Shown: in pieces, positions 1 to 6,637 of the stretch
Numbering within the stretch: the stretch's first letter is position 1
Layout: the number at the start of each line of letters is the position of its first letter
Source of the DNA: an uncultured Burkholderiales bacterium
GTDB taxonomy: Bacteria; Pseudomonadota; Gammaproteobacteria; Burkholderiales; Burkholderiaceae_C
Reading direction: 5' to 3'
Length of the DNA stretch: 7,056 nucleotides
Assembly: GCA_903926695.1 (NCBI GenBank)
Contig: CAIYKK010000061.1
Span: forward strand, 1-7,056
Position numbers and translations under genes: made by a program
Notes under the pieces: generated by a model
Told to the model about the DNA's origin: nothing
The model's input: only the letters and a program-made list of their open reading frames with translations
Database searches by the model: none

Positions 1-46
1 CCAGATAAGCCAGCGCCAGGAGTGGCATCAAACCGTTGAACTTCAT
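1..46 (-). CDS. Start of the next gene in the glycan operon (partial, hydrophobic N-terminus)
   Basis: An ATG at 46 overlaps the acyltransferase stop in an ATGA junction and opens MKFNGLMPLLALAYL before the window ends. A lysine followed by a run of hydrophobic residues suggests a first membrane helix or signal peptide. An O-antigen ligase/polymerase-type or other polysaccharide membrane protein would fit the context, but 15 residues cannot show it. Confidence 0.6.
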   Translation of the reverse strand, partial: MKFNGLMPLLALAYL

Positions 47-1065
47 GATGAGCAGGCAGGCGGGGGCGCTGGCAACCCGGACGTGTCTGATGGACGTTCA
101 GGTCTGCGCTTTTGACCAAACTGCCCCCATACCAGCGCCTTCAAGGCAATCGAGCGCGTGACCAGCGCATGAATCGCTATCGAGCCGATCAAGCCCGCCG
201 CCACGCCGACGGCCACATGCACCGCCGTGGCATGAACCCCCAGATGGTTCAGGACAATGCGCGAAGCACTGGTAAAAAACACATGGAACAAAAAGATGGT
301 GTAAGAAAAATCACCGATACGGGCCAGCCACGCCGCCCGCACCGGGCGCAGCCAGAACGCCGCGCTGGACAGCAGCCCGGTCGCCAGCATGGCCCAGCCG
401 AACCGGTCGGGTTCCGCCACCGGGTTGGCCCACATCAGCATGATGATGGCGCCCATGACAAACAGCACTGGCGCCAGACGCTTGACGTTCGGCTGGCACA
501 CTTTGAAATGTTCCAGGGCAAAACCGGATAAAAAATAAGGCATCAAATAAAACATGCCGGAAATAGCCAGCCAGGGCGTGCCCGGATGCGCCAAGTAAGC
601 CACCACGCTGGCACCAAATACCAGCGCAAAACGCGGCACGGTATCGAGCATGTTGAAACGCTGGAGCAGGGCCATGACCCCAAACAGCAAAAACAGCGCT
701 TCCAGAAACCAATAATGCGCCACCGGCAGCAGGTGCAGCAAATGCCAGTCTGTCACCTGGGTGTTGGTTCCGGGCACGAGAGACTGCACAACGGAAAACA
801 GCGAGCCGACCGTGAGCATGGGAATGATCAACCGCAGGAACTTGTCGCCCATCAGCGCACTGCCCCAGCGGGGATAGCGCGCCTGCATGGCACCGGCAAG
901 CAGCGCAAACAAGGGCATGCGCACGGCAGCCAGAGCGTTGATCAGGGTGCGCAAAGGGCCGTCGCCGATCTGCAGTCCACGGGTCGGGTCATTGCCCACT
1001 ACGTGGTAGAGCACCAGCAGCAGACAGGCAAAACCCCGCAACGCCTGAACATCGCGCTGCTTCAC
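43..1065 (-). CDS. Acyltransferase 3 family membrane protein (probable glycan O-acyltransferase)
   Basis: This is a 340-residue integral membrane protein with about ten hydrophobic segments. The N-terminus RDVQALRGFACLLLVLYHVV carries the family's conserved Arg10 and His21, followed by RMPLFALLAGAM. Near the C-terminus, IGDFSYTIFLFHVFF is the other typical block. These enzymes move acetyl or related acyl groups from the cytoplasm to sugars of exopolysaccharide, O-antigen or glucans. After the last helix comes a polar, Pro-rich cytoplasmic tail (about 315-340) that looks disordered. It starts with GTG inside a GTGA overlap with the glycosyltransferase stop, and lacks a clear Shine-Dalgarno, so it is likely translated by coupling. 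Its stop forms an ATGA with the next start at the left edge. Placement after a WecG-type transferase supports a role in decorating the glycan made by this operon. The acyl group and sugar acceptor are unknown. Confidence 0.92.
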   Translation of the reverse strand: MKQRDVQALRGFACLLLVLYHVVGNDPTRGLQIGDGPLRTLINALAAVRMPLFALLAGAMQARYPRWGSALMGDKFLRLIIPMLTVGSLFSVVQSLVPGTNTQVTDWHLLHLLPVAHYWFLEALFLLFGVMALLQRFNMLDTVPRFALVFGASVVAYLAHPGTPWLAISGMFYLMPYFLSGFALEHFKVCQPNVKRLAPVLFVMGAIIMLMWANPVAEPDRFGWAMLATGLLSSAAFWLRPVRAAWLARIGDFSYTIFLFHVFFTSASRIVLNHLGVHATAVHVAVGVAAGLIGSIAIHALVTRSIALKALVWGQFGQKRRPERPSDTSGLPAPPPACSS

Positions 1066-2156
1066 TGGAGCGCCAGATGGTGAACGCCGTGAAGCCGCAG
1101 CAGACGCCGCAGCCGGGGGTTGAGGTTGATCAGGTGCAACTGGACGCCCTGCTGCGTCAAGGCCTCGTCGAGCAACAGCGTCAGGCCGAGGAAAGCGCTG
1201 TCCATCGCGGTGACATCGGCCATGTCCAGCGTCGCATCGACACCACGGGCCAGCAGGCGCTCAAACTCGCGCCGCACTGGCGTGAGATTGTCCTGGCCCC
1301 AGGCGCCTGCCAGACGCGCAAAACTGGTGTCCGCGCCCTGCGGGTGGCTGAGATGGGCGCGTTCAAAGTCACCCGGTGGCGGCGCGCCGACGCGCTGCAG
1401 CAGCGCCAGCGGCAACACCTGCACCACCAGCAGGCGAAGAAATCCCAGGCCATCATGGAAATAACGGCGGAAAAGCTGCGGTTCTTCCTTGATGCGCCAG
1501 AGCCACTCCAGCCCGCTGCGCTGCATCCAGCGCGGTGCGCGCGACACCGTGCCCGCGACGAAATTGACCACCGCGCCCAAATGGCTGATCACGGGCGTCG
1601 TCAAACCTTGCAGGTTATGCAAAATCCATGACTGGCCCTTGGAAGCGCCGAGCGACACCACCAGCATATCGGCACCGCTGCTGTTGATGCACTCGATCAG
1701 CTCGGTGCGGCTCATGTGTTCGATGTCCCCAAATCCGGGGTAGATATAGCCGACAGGCTGCATCACCTCCTCCCGGTCACCGATGGCCAGACAGGCTTCC
1801 TGTCCCCGGCCCATTTGTCCGCCAAAAAAGAAAATATTCCAAAGGGTCGGCGAATTGCGCCGTAAAAAGTCGAACACCCCGGCCCCGCTGACACGCTCAC
1901 GCACCGGAACGCCCAGCAGCCGGGCCGCCCAGACCAGCGGCATGCCGTCTGCCAGGCTCAGGTCGCTGCGGCATACCGAAGCGCGAAACAGGGCGTCATG
2001 CAGGCTGGTGATGACAAAGTTCAGGTTCGGCGTTGACAAAAAGCAGCGCTGGCCGCTGGTGCGCGCCTGCTCCAGACGCTTCGCGGCCTGCGCCAGGCTG
2101 ACCGCATCAAAAGGCAGACCCAAAAGACAGTGAACATTGCGGTTGAAATCGACCAT
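1062..2156 (-). CDS. WecG/TagA/CpsF family glycosyltransferase fused to a C-terminal STAS domain
   Basis: This is a 364-residue fusion. Residues about 5-245 are a WecG/TagA/CpsF (GT26-type) glycosyltransferase with STPNLNFV (41-48; Asn44 likely in the active site), LADGMPLVW (68-76; Asp70 the likely catalytic acid/base), VRERVSG, and a C-terminal stretch with SRAPRWMQRSGLEWLWRIKEEP and FRRYF. The family moves an amino sugar or similar sugar from a UDP donor to a lipid-linked acceptor at the inner membrane. After a hydrophobic stretch LRLLVVQVLPLALL and a linker, residues about 280-364 form a STAS fold (DATLDMADVTAMDSAFLGL, then LHLINLNPRLRRLLRLHGV). The usual GxPKQE-type motif reads GASKGQ here. 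The ATG at 2156 has AAGG 8 nt upstream; an upstream TTG at 2192 would overlap the STAS gene and is less likely. The stop overlaps the acyltransferase GTG by 4 nt. Family members usually lack STAS, so regulated activity or docking is inferred. Confidence 0.9.
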   Translation of the reverse strand: MVDFNRNVHCLLGLPFDAVSLAQAAKRLEQARTSGQRCFLSTPNLNFVITSLHDALFRASVCRSDLSLADGMPLVWAARLLGVPVRERVSGAGVFDFLRRNSPTLWNIFFFGGQMGRGQEACLAIGDREEVMQPVGYIYPGFGDIEHMSRTELIECINSSGADMLVVSLGASKGQSWILHNLQGLTTPVISHLGAVVNFVAGTVSRAPRWMQRSGLEWLWRIKEEPQLFRRYFHDGLGFLRLLVVQVLPLALLQRVGAPPPGDFERAHLSHPQGADTSFARLAGAWGQDNLTPVRREFERLLARGVDATLDMADVTAMDSAFLGLTLLLDEALTQQGVQLHLINLNPRLRRLLRLHGVHHLALQ

Positions 2157-2184
2157 GGCAGAAGCCTTGTTGGTGGCGTGCTTG

Positions 2185-2523
2185 TCAGCCAAAAGAGCTG
2201 ACGGCGCCCTCCACGGTGTCGTGAATATTGAACACCCGGTGCATGCGCATCAATTCAAACAGGGCCAGCACCGAGCGCGACATGGCGCTCAGGCGGAAAT
2301 CGCCCTTGCGGCTGTTGGCATCGCGCAGACAGGCAATCAAGGCACCCAAGCCAGAACTGTCCACAAACTTCAGGCACGACATGTCCAGCACCACCTTGAT
2401 CTGGTCTTTTGTGATCGTCTGAATGGCATCGCGGAACTCCCGCACATTGCTCGCGTCGAGGTTTTCCTCGCGGCAGGCAATCACCACCACACCATTGCCC
2501 TGCGGTTGACTCAACAACTCCAT
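2185..2523 (-). CDS. Stand-alone STAS domain protein (anti-sigma factor antagonist type)
   Basis: This 112-residue protein is a single STAS domain of about the usual size for SpoIIAA/RsbV-like proteins. Key stretches are VVVIACREENLDASNVREF (first strand and helix), VVLDMSCLKFVDSSGLGAL (central strand and phospho-acceptor loop) and the closing FNIHDTVEGAV. In the DSSGLG motif (55-60), Ser57 sits where SpoIIAA carries its phosphorylated serine. Such proteins bind a serine kinase/anti-sigma factor or another effector when unphosphorylated. No kinase or phosphatase gene is in the window. It is the first gene of the left module and is followed 28 nt later by a glycosyltransferase with its own STAS domain. 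I infer that it controls glycan synthesis rather than a sigma factor, but a sigma-factor role is not excluded. Confidence 0.9.
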   Translation of the reverse strand: MELLSQPQGNGVVVIACREENLDASNVREFRDAIQTITKDQIKVVLDMSCLKFVDSSGLGALIACLRDANSRKGDFRLSAMSRSVLALFELMRMHRVFNIHDTVEGAVSSFG

Positions 2524-2530
2524 CTTTTCT

Positions 2531-2535
2531 CTCCT
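2531..2535 (-). promoter_or_regulatory. Strong ribosome binding site of the STAS gene
   Basis: AGGAG (within CCAAGAGGAGAGAAAAG on the minus strand) lies 7 nt before the ATG at 2523. It is the best Shine-Dalgarno in the window and fixes the start of the STAS gene. It suggests this gene begins a translation unit and is made at a higher level than its coupled neighbours. Confidence 0.8.
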
Positions 2536-2538
2536 CTT

Positions 2539-2564
2539 GGCTCAAGGCCACAACAAGTTGAGCC
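2539..2564. repeat. Perfect 7-bp inverted repeat upstream of the STAS gene
   Basis: GGCTCAA at 2539-2545 and its exact reverse complement TTGAGCC at 2558-2564 flank a 12-base loop. The repeat ends 3 nt upstream of the Shine-Dalgarno of the STAS gene (2531-2535). It could be a hairpin in the leader RNA that affects ribosome access, or a protein-binding operator. There is no T-tract on the minus strand after it, so a terminator is unlikely. The symmetry is seen directly; any role is inferred. Confidence 0.45.
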
Positions 2565-2674
2565 TGATTAAAAGCCAAACTCCGGCGAAGAATGTGGTGA
2601 AAGTGTGGCGGAAATGAGCGTAGTCCATTCTGATCTGAAGCCTTCGCGTTGCGCTCCGGCGGGGGGACTTTGCG

Positions 2675-3496
2675 CTAGTTGGCAGCGCGACTCTCAGAAC
2701 GGCCCAGCGTCCACGTAAACCCGATACCGACACTAGCGCCACTGGATTGACGGAAAAGTGGACTGGCACGATTGGCTGCGCCAGCATAAAGTTCGTAGCG
2801 AATAAATCCAAACACTCTGACATCCGGCGTGATGTCTTTGGTCGTGCCCAGGTCAAACCGTGTCGCAATCAGCCCGGCCTGTGCGTCGTAAGTTGGGCGG
2901 TTGGCGGTTGAAAATTGTGGTGAAACACCGTATAAATAGCTGTTTAACTTGCTGTCGCCGAATAGCAGACTGCCGCTGGCGGACATACCCCAACCTGAGC
3001 TTAAATTGACATTTTCATAAACCAGCTTGGGTTCAAACGACACACCCTGCGTACGTGCGCCATTATTGATTTCAATCACGGCACGCAACGGAACCTCCAG
3101 CCGAATTTGACTGGTCGGCGTTGGTCGGTTCAAGGTCATTTTGAAACGTGGACCAAACTCGATCAGAGTGCCCAAGTCCGGCATACCACGGCGTATCGCA
3201 ATCCCATCAGATTTTGCAGGCAATGAGCCTGCAAAGCCGATATCAAACTCGTAGTCATCAGTATGCGTGATACGTGCAGCAATGCTGTTGCGGTCAACAC
3301 GCAGTACATCCCCTCGATAAATGAGAAATGGCAGTACCAAAGCACGCGAAGAACGCTCTGTAGAGGCGGGGTAGGCCGGGGTCGAGGCGAAGCCCCCAAA
3401 AGCACCGATCTCCCATAACGGCAAGTTTGCGTTCTGAGCCTGAGCGGACTGCGTTAATGCAAAAAATACACAACTTGTTAGAAAAAATAATCTCAT
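2675..3496 (-). CDS. MipA/OmpV family outer-membrane protein
   Basis: This 273-residue protein has a signal peptide (MRLFFLTSCVFFALTQSAQA, cleavage likely before QNANLP). It then shows repeated amphipathic beta-strands with alternating aromatic residues, as in a beta-barrel. The N-terminal mature part, FGGFASTPAYPAS followed by LVLPFLIYRGD, matches MipA/OmpV proteins, which usually read p.YpGs and then lP...yrg. E. coli MipA binds the lytic transglycosylase MltA and PBP1B; other members have porin-like or adhesion roles. I chose the ATG at 3496 because it places the signal peptide at the very N-terminus. The frame stays open to a TTG at 3574, and an ATG at 3511 is also possible. The last strand, GIGFTWTL, is followed by a polar tail, GRSESRAAN, although barrels of this kind usually end on an aromatic residue. 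The gene follows the permease after 74 nt, so it may be co-transcribed and serve the exporter, but that is inference. Confidence 0.85.
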   Translation of the reverse strand: MRLFFLTSCVFFALTQSAQAQNANLPLWEIGAFGGFASTPAYPASTERSSRALVLPFLIYRGDVLRVDRNSIAARITHTDDYEFDIGFAGSLPAKSDGIAIRRGMPDLGTLIEFGPRFKMTLNRPTPTSQIRLEVPLRAVIEINNGARTQGVSFEPKLVYENVNLSSGWGMSASGSLLFGDSKLNSYLYGVSPQFSTANRPTYDAQAGLIATRFDLGTTKDITPDVRVFGFIRYELYAGAANRASPLFRQSSGASVGIGFTWTLGRSESRAAN

Positions 3497-3570
3497 GGAG
3501 AGTCCAGTCATTGGTAAGTACATCGGCATTAACATGCAGCTTTGGGGAACGCGAACAGTTGATTTCTGCG

Positions 3571-4722
3571 TCAAACCCGTCGGCGGAACAGGAGATATGC
3601 AATCAGAAACATCAGCGTTGAAAAACCAGCCAGTCGCCCGACTTGGGGCAGCACGCTGGCCACGTCGCCGTTGCGCAGCAACACATTGAGCAAGCCTTCA
3701 AGCCCCCAGTTCATGGGCGAGTAGGTCGCTATTTTCTGCATCACCGGCGGCATGACAAACAGCGGCACCATCACGCCGCCTAAAGCAGCCATCAGCACGT
3801 TGAGAATAGGCCCCAGAGTGGCGGCCTGTGCGTGGGTGCTGACCAGGCAGGCCACGGCCAGCGCCAGACTGACGGCCGCCAGACTGATGGCCAACAGCAT
3901 TAGCAACAAAGCCCCCCAATGAACCCCTTGCAGCGACAAGCCTTCGCCGCCAATCTCGGGCATGAGCCAGACGCCTACCGCCAGCATCAACATCGCCTGC
4001 ACACCATTCACGCCCAAATAGGGAACAATTTTGCTGACGATCAATTGCCACGGCCTAGCGCCCAGACTGCGTAAACGAGACAAAGCACCGCAAGCGCGCT
4101 CTTCGACAAACAAACCTGCAATAGAAGCTACGACAAAGAACATGCCAAACACCAGCCAGGCGGGCACGTTTTGCTGCACGGCAGTCGGGCGCGGTCCCAC
4201 GCTCATGCGCTCTGCCGCCACGGGCGCGTCACCGCTCAACGCGGAGGTATTGAGCTTGCTGGGCAACTTGGCCAGCAGGCCTTCGACACGCAGTTTTGCC
4301 GCGATGGCCAGCAGGCGCATGCGGTTGGTGGCGAACACGCTGTTGTCCAAACCCGGCTCGGTCAGCAGGCGCGCCTTGGCGTCGCCTTGGCTGGCGAGGT
4401 CATCCATGACTTTGGAGAAACCAGCCTCAACCACCAGCACGTATTTCAGGCGACCTGCGCGAACTTCGTCTTGCCATTGCTCGGGCAAGGGCTGTGCGGC
4501 ACCGGCTTCGACGGCCCAGCGCTCGATCAATTTGTCCGCCGTTTTGCCTTGATCCTGATTGGCGACGGCGTAGGCCAGGCTCTTGGTGGCGGGGGTGTAA
4601 ACATCTTTCAGCGCCATCGACATGACGATGATGAACACCATCGGCATGATGAACAGCGCCCCCATGCCGTGAATGTCGCGTGACAGCGCCAGCAGTTCTT
4701 TTTTCATCAAGGCCAGCAGCAT
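3571..4722 (-). CDS. ABC-2 type transporter permease
   Basis: This is a 383-residue inner-membrane subunit with the ABC2_membrane_3 / YhhJ-YbhR layout. One N-terminal membrane helix (about 20-38) is followed by a large extracytoplasmic domain (about 39-187). A block of about five hydrophobic segments then runs from AWLVFGMFF at 188 to the C-terminus, which ends in the basic RRRV. The cytoplasmic loop VEERACGALSRLRSLG after the second helix is typical of the family and is likely the coupling contact with the ATPase. The ATG used is 2 nt after the ATPase stop. A second ATG at 4707 (MKKELLAL) would also give an intact protein, but the upstream one keeps the operon spacing. It presumably forms a homodimer with the preceding ATPase. 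Substrate unknown; the BtrH-like neighbour suggests an acylated small molecule or lipid. Confidence 0.93.
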   Translation of the reverse strand: MLLALMKKELLALSRDIHGMGALFIMPMVFIIVMSMALKDVYTPATKSLAYAVANQDQGKTADKLIERWAVEAGAAQPLPEQWQDEVRAGRLKYVLVVEAGFSKVMDDLASQGDAKARLLTEPGLDNSVFATNRMRLLAIAAKLRVEGLLAKLPSKLNTSALSGDAPVAAERMSVGPRPTAVQQNVPAWLVFGMFFVVASIAGLFVEERACGALSRLRSLGARPWQLIVSKIVPYLGVNGVQAMLMLAVGVWLMPEIGGEGLSLQGVHWGALLLMLLAISLAAVSLALAVACLVSTHAQAATLGPILNVLMAALGGVMVPLFVMPPVMQKIATYSPMNWGLEGLLNVLLRNGDVASVLPQVGRLAGFSTLMFLIAYLLFRRRV

Positions 4723-4724
4723 GG

Positions 4725-5645
4725 TCAGTCTCGCAAAGCGTGGTCGGTGAGCGACATGAACAACTGCTCCAGATCGGCATGGCCAAAACGCGCATGGCTG
4801 ACGACCATCCCGGCCGCGTCCACAGCCGCGATGACCGCCGCAAAACTGCGCCGGGACGCCAACGTAAGTTGCACGCCAACCCCGTGGGGAGTGACTTCGC
4901 CAAAGGGCGATAACAAGGTTTTCAAACGGTCCATTTCGTCACCTTCAACGGCCAGTTGCAACAGCGTCCCGCTGGCATTGAGGAGTTCGGTCAACAGGCC
5001 TTGCGTCAGCACCCGGCCCTGATCGAGAATGACCACGCGGTCGGCGATGGCCTCGACCTCTTCCATATAGTGCGAGGTGTAAATCACGGCACAGCCATCC
5101 TGCGCCAGCTGTTTGATGGCTTGCAGCAAAAAGGCCCGTGATTGCGGATCAACGCCAACGGTGGGTTCGTCGAACAGCAACAACTCGGGCCGGTGCAGCA
5201 AGGCAATGGCCAGATTGAGACGCCGCTTGAGGCCGCCCGAGAGACGATCTGCATGCACCGAGGCGTAGCGCTCCAATTGAGAAAAGGCCAGACATTCGGC
5301 AATGCGTGATTTTTTATCGCTGCCAGACAGACTGCCCACGCCCGCAAAACAAGCCAGATTCTCAGCTACGCTCAAGCTGGGATAAAAAGCGTACTCCTGC
5401 GGGGCCACCGCGATGCGCGTCGGCTGACGGGCACGCATCGCCGCCAAAGGTTGATCGTCCACCGTGATGTCGCCGCTCTGAAGCGGCAACAGCCCTGACA
5501 GATGCGCAATGAGCGTGGTTTTTCCCGCGCCATTGGGGCCGAGCAAACCCAGCACTTCGCCACGTCGTGCCTCGAACGAGACCTCGGTGAGCGCCGCGAC
5601 GTTCGCTGTGGGATAGCGAAAACTCAGGTTGCGAATGGCCAGCAT
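4725..5645 (-). CDS. ABC transporter ATP-binding protein (ABC-2 exporter type)
   Basis: This is a 306-residue nucleotide-binding subunit with every expected motif: Walker [10 protein letters not shown] at 36-44, Q-loop Gln83 in VAPQE, signature LSGGL at 135-139, Walker B LLLFDEP at 155-161, D-loop VGVDPQ, and switch His192 in YTSHYMEE. Residues about 225-306 form a C-terminal extension like that of the CcmA/DrrA/NatA-type ATPases that pair with ABC-2 permeases. It would hydrolyse ATP at the inner membrane to drive export by the permease encoded 2 nt downstream. The ATG lies in a TGATG junction with the BtrH-like gene and has no clear Shine-Dalgarno, which fits translation by coupling. Antibiotic, lipid, polysaccharide and natural-product exporters all use this ATPase class, so the substrate cannot be read from it. 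Confidence 0.95.
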   Translation of the reverse strand: MLAIRNLSFRYPTANVAALTEVSFEARRGEVLGLLGPNGAGKTTLIAHLSGLLPLQSGDITVDDQPLAAMRARQPTRIAVAPQEYAFYPSLSVAENLACFAGVGSLSGSDKKSRIAECLAFSQLERYASVHADRLSGGLKRRLNLAIALLHRPELLLFDEPTVGVDPQSRAFLLQAIKQLAQDGCAVIYTSHYMEEVEAIADRVVILDQGRVLTQGLLTELLNASGTLLQLAVEGDEMDRLKTLLSPFGEVTPHGVGVQLTLASRRSFAAVIAAVDAAGMVVSHARFGHADLEQLFMSLTDHALRD

Positions 5646-6637
5646 CAGGCGACAGCGGTTTTGAGGGCTCGGAAAAATGCAGTTTCGCTCTCGGCTTGTG
5701 CGCGCAACATCTCGGCCAGCTTCTTGGGCTCGAAAATCTCGCGGCCTTTGATCATGCGTGCGGCTTTCAAGGCAAATTCACGCCAGCCATCGCCAATCTC
5801 GTTCAGGCGTTCCGACAGCACCGATAGTTCGGTAAGGCCGGTAATTTGCGCCGCTTCCTGCAAGAACGCCGCGTAGATAAAACGGAAACCTGCGCCGCCG
5901 GTGCCAATTTCTTCCTGCATGCGCACGATGTGACCGACGTAGTTGAGGCTGTGCTCCGAGGTGTCGAGCTTAGCCACCTGATTCGCCAGCATGCGCATAC
6001 CGCGCACGCCGATAAGAGGAATGGGCCCTAACATGATGCGAGCCGTCTTCTTGATGGCACTTTTGACGGCTTCCGCGCTGACATCGGTGCGCCCAATGCC
6101 CTCCAGAAAATACAATAAACCTTTGGGGGCGAGTGCGCCTTTGGCAAATCGGGCGCGTTGCAGGTCAGCACTGGCACAGCGCTGCGGCAGGTCTGTCACC
6201 GGGTCGCTGATCAGATAGTCGTCGCCGTCTTTGCCATAAACCAGCAGGTTGTGCGCATTGAAATGAAAGCGCATGTCTTCCGGGAAGTACGGCAGCCAAA
6301 ACACCGAAGTTTGCAGCCCGACGACTTTGCCTTGCGCCAGCAGTTCGTCAAGTCGTTGCATGCCAGCGTCAGGCGCACGGAAGGTCTCGAAACGAAAGTT
6401 CGCCTGAAACGGTTTGCGCATGCCCTTGAGGATGAACTTAGGCGGCATGCGGTACGCAATGAGCGGAAAACCGGTGATCTTGATGATCGGCAGGTAGGCG
6501 AACGACAAGGCGGAAGACAAGCCAAAGGCCATCGCCTCGGAAATTTTTACACCGTGGTGCGTCAACAAGTTGGCGGCAGCGCCGCTTTCACAATGCGCCG
6601 CGTGGCGATGCTTAAAAGTAGTAACGGTACTGTTCAT
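5645..6637 (-). CDS. BtrH-like papain-fold acyltransferase/peptidase-like protein with DUF4872-type C-terminus
   Basis: This 330-residue protein looks like the BtrH N-terminal domain family. The N-terminal half carries a papain-like triad: Cys16 in HCESGAAANLL, His129 in FNAHNLLVYG and Asp145 in YLISDPV. Residues about 180-330 are mostly helical and resemble the DUF4872 region that follows BtrH domains. BtrH of butirosin biosynthesis moves a gamma-glutamyl-aminohydroxybutyryl group from an acyl carrier protein to an aminoglycoside. I infer thiol-dependent acyl transfer or amide cleavage here, with unknown substrate. No signal peptide is seen, so it probably acts in the cytoplasm. Residues 37-61 are hydrophobic but contain the alpha/beta core, so I do not call a membrane segment. 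The start overlaps the upstream stop (ATGA), and the stop shares one base with the ABC ATPase start (TGATG). This coupling points to work with the exporter. An N-terminal peptidase role is possible but less likely. Confidence 0.85.
   Translation of the reverse strand: MNSTVTTFKHRHAAHCESGAAANLLTHHGVKISEAMAFGLSSALSFAYLPIIKITGFPLIAYRMPPKFILKGMRKPFQANFRFETFRAPDAGMQRLDELLAQGKVVGLQTSVFWLPYFPEDMRFHFNAHNLLVYGKDGDDYLISDPVTDLPQRCASADLQRARFAKGALAPKGLLYFLEGIGRTDVSAEAVKSAIKKTARIMLGPIPLIGVRGMRMLANQVAKLDTSEHSLNYVGHIVRMQEEIGTGGAGFRFIYAAFLQEAAQITGLTELSVLSERLNEIGDGWREFALKAARMIKGREIFEPKKLAEMLRAQAESETAFFRALKTAVA

Noticed and set aside
586..1083. Plus-strand open frame of 165 codons opposite the acyltransferase gene
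   Set aside because: It is antisense to a well-supported membrane enzyme, its product is rich in Gln, His and Arg without a recognisable fold, and such frames are common in GC-rich DNA. The plus-strand frames at 112-531, 1077-1631, 4031-4552, 4171-4683 and 6158-6685 were rejected for the same reason.
2157..2192. TTG start of the glycosyltransferase at 2192
   Set aside because: It would add 12 residues with no family match and overlap the STAS gene by 8 nt, whereas the ATG at 2156 has AAGG at good spacing.
2580..2661. Direct repeat CTCCGGCG at 2580-2587 and 2654-2661
   Set aside because: Only 8 bp in GC-rich sequence, with no further similarity around the copies; chance is enough.
2524..2674. 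Sigma-70 or sigma-54 promoter for the STAS operon
   Set aside because: A promoter is expected here and a TTTAAT-like element exists near 2570, but no -35 at proper spacing and no GG-N10-GC pair was found, so no promoter is called.
2672..2688. GCGCT/AGCGC hairpin over the MipA stop codon as a terminator
   Set aside because: The stem is only 5 bp and is followed on the minus strand by AAAG and a C run, not a T-tract.
2542..2868. Minus-strand frame of 108 codons spanning the MipA/STAS gap
   Set aside because: Most of it overlaps the 3' part of the MipA-like gene in another frame, and its product shows no family features.
3497..3574. N-terminal extension of the MipA-like protein to a TTG at 3574
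   Set aside because: It would put 26 residues before a complete signal peptide and has no supporting ribosome binding site; the ATG at 3496 is simpler.
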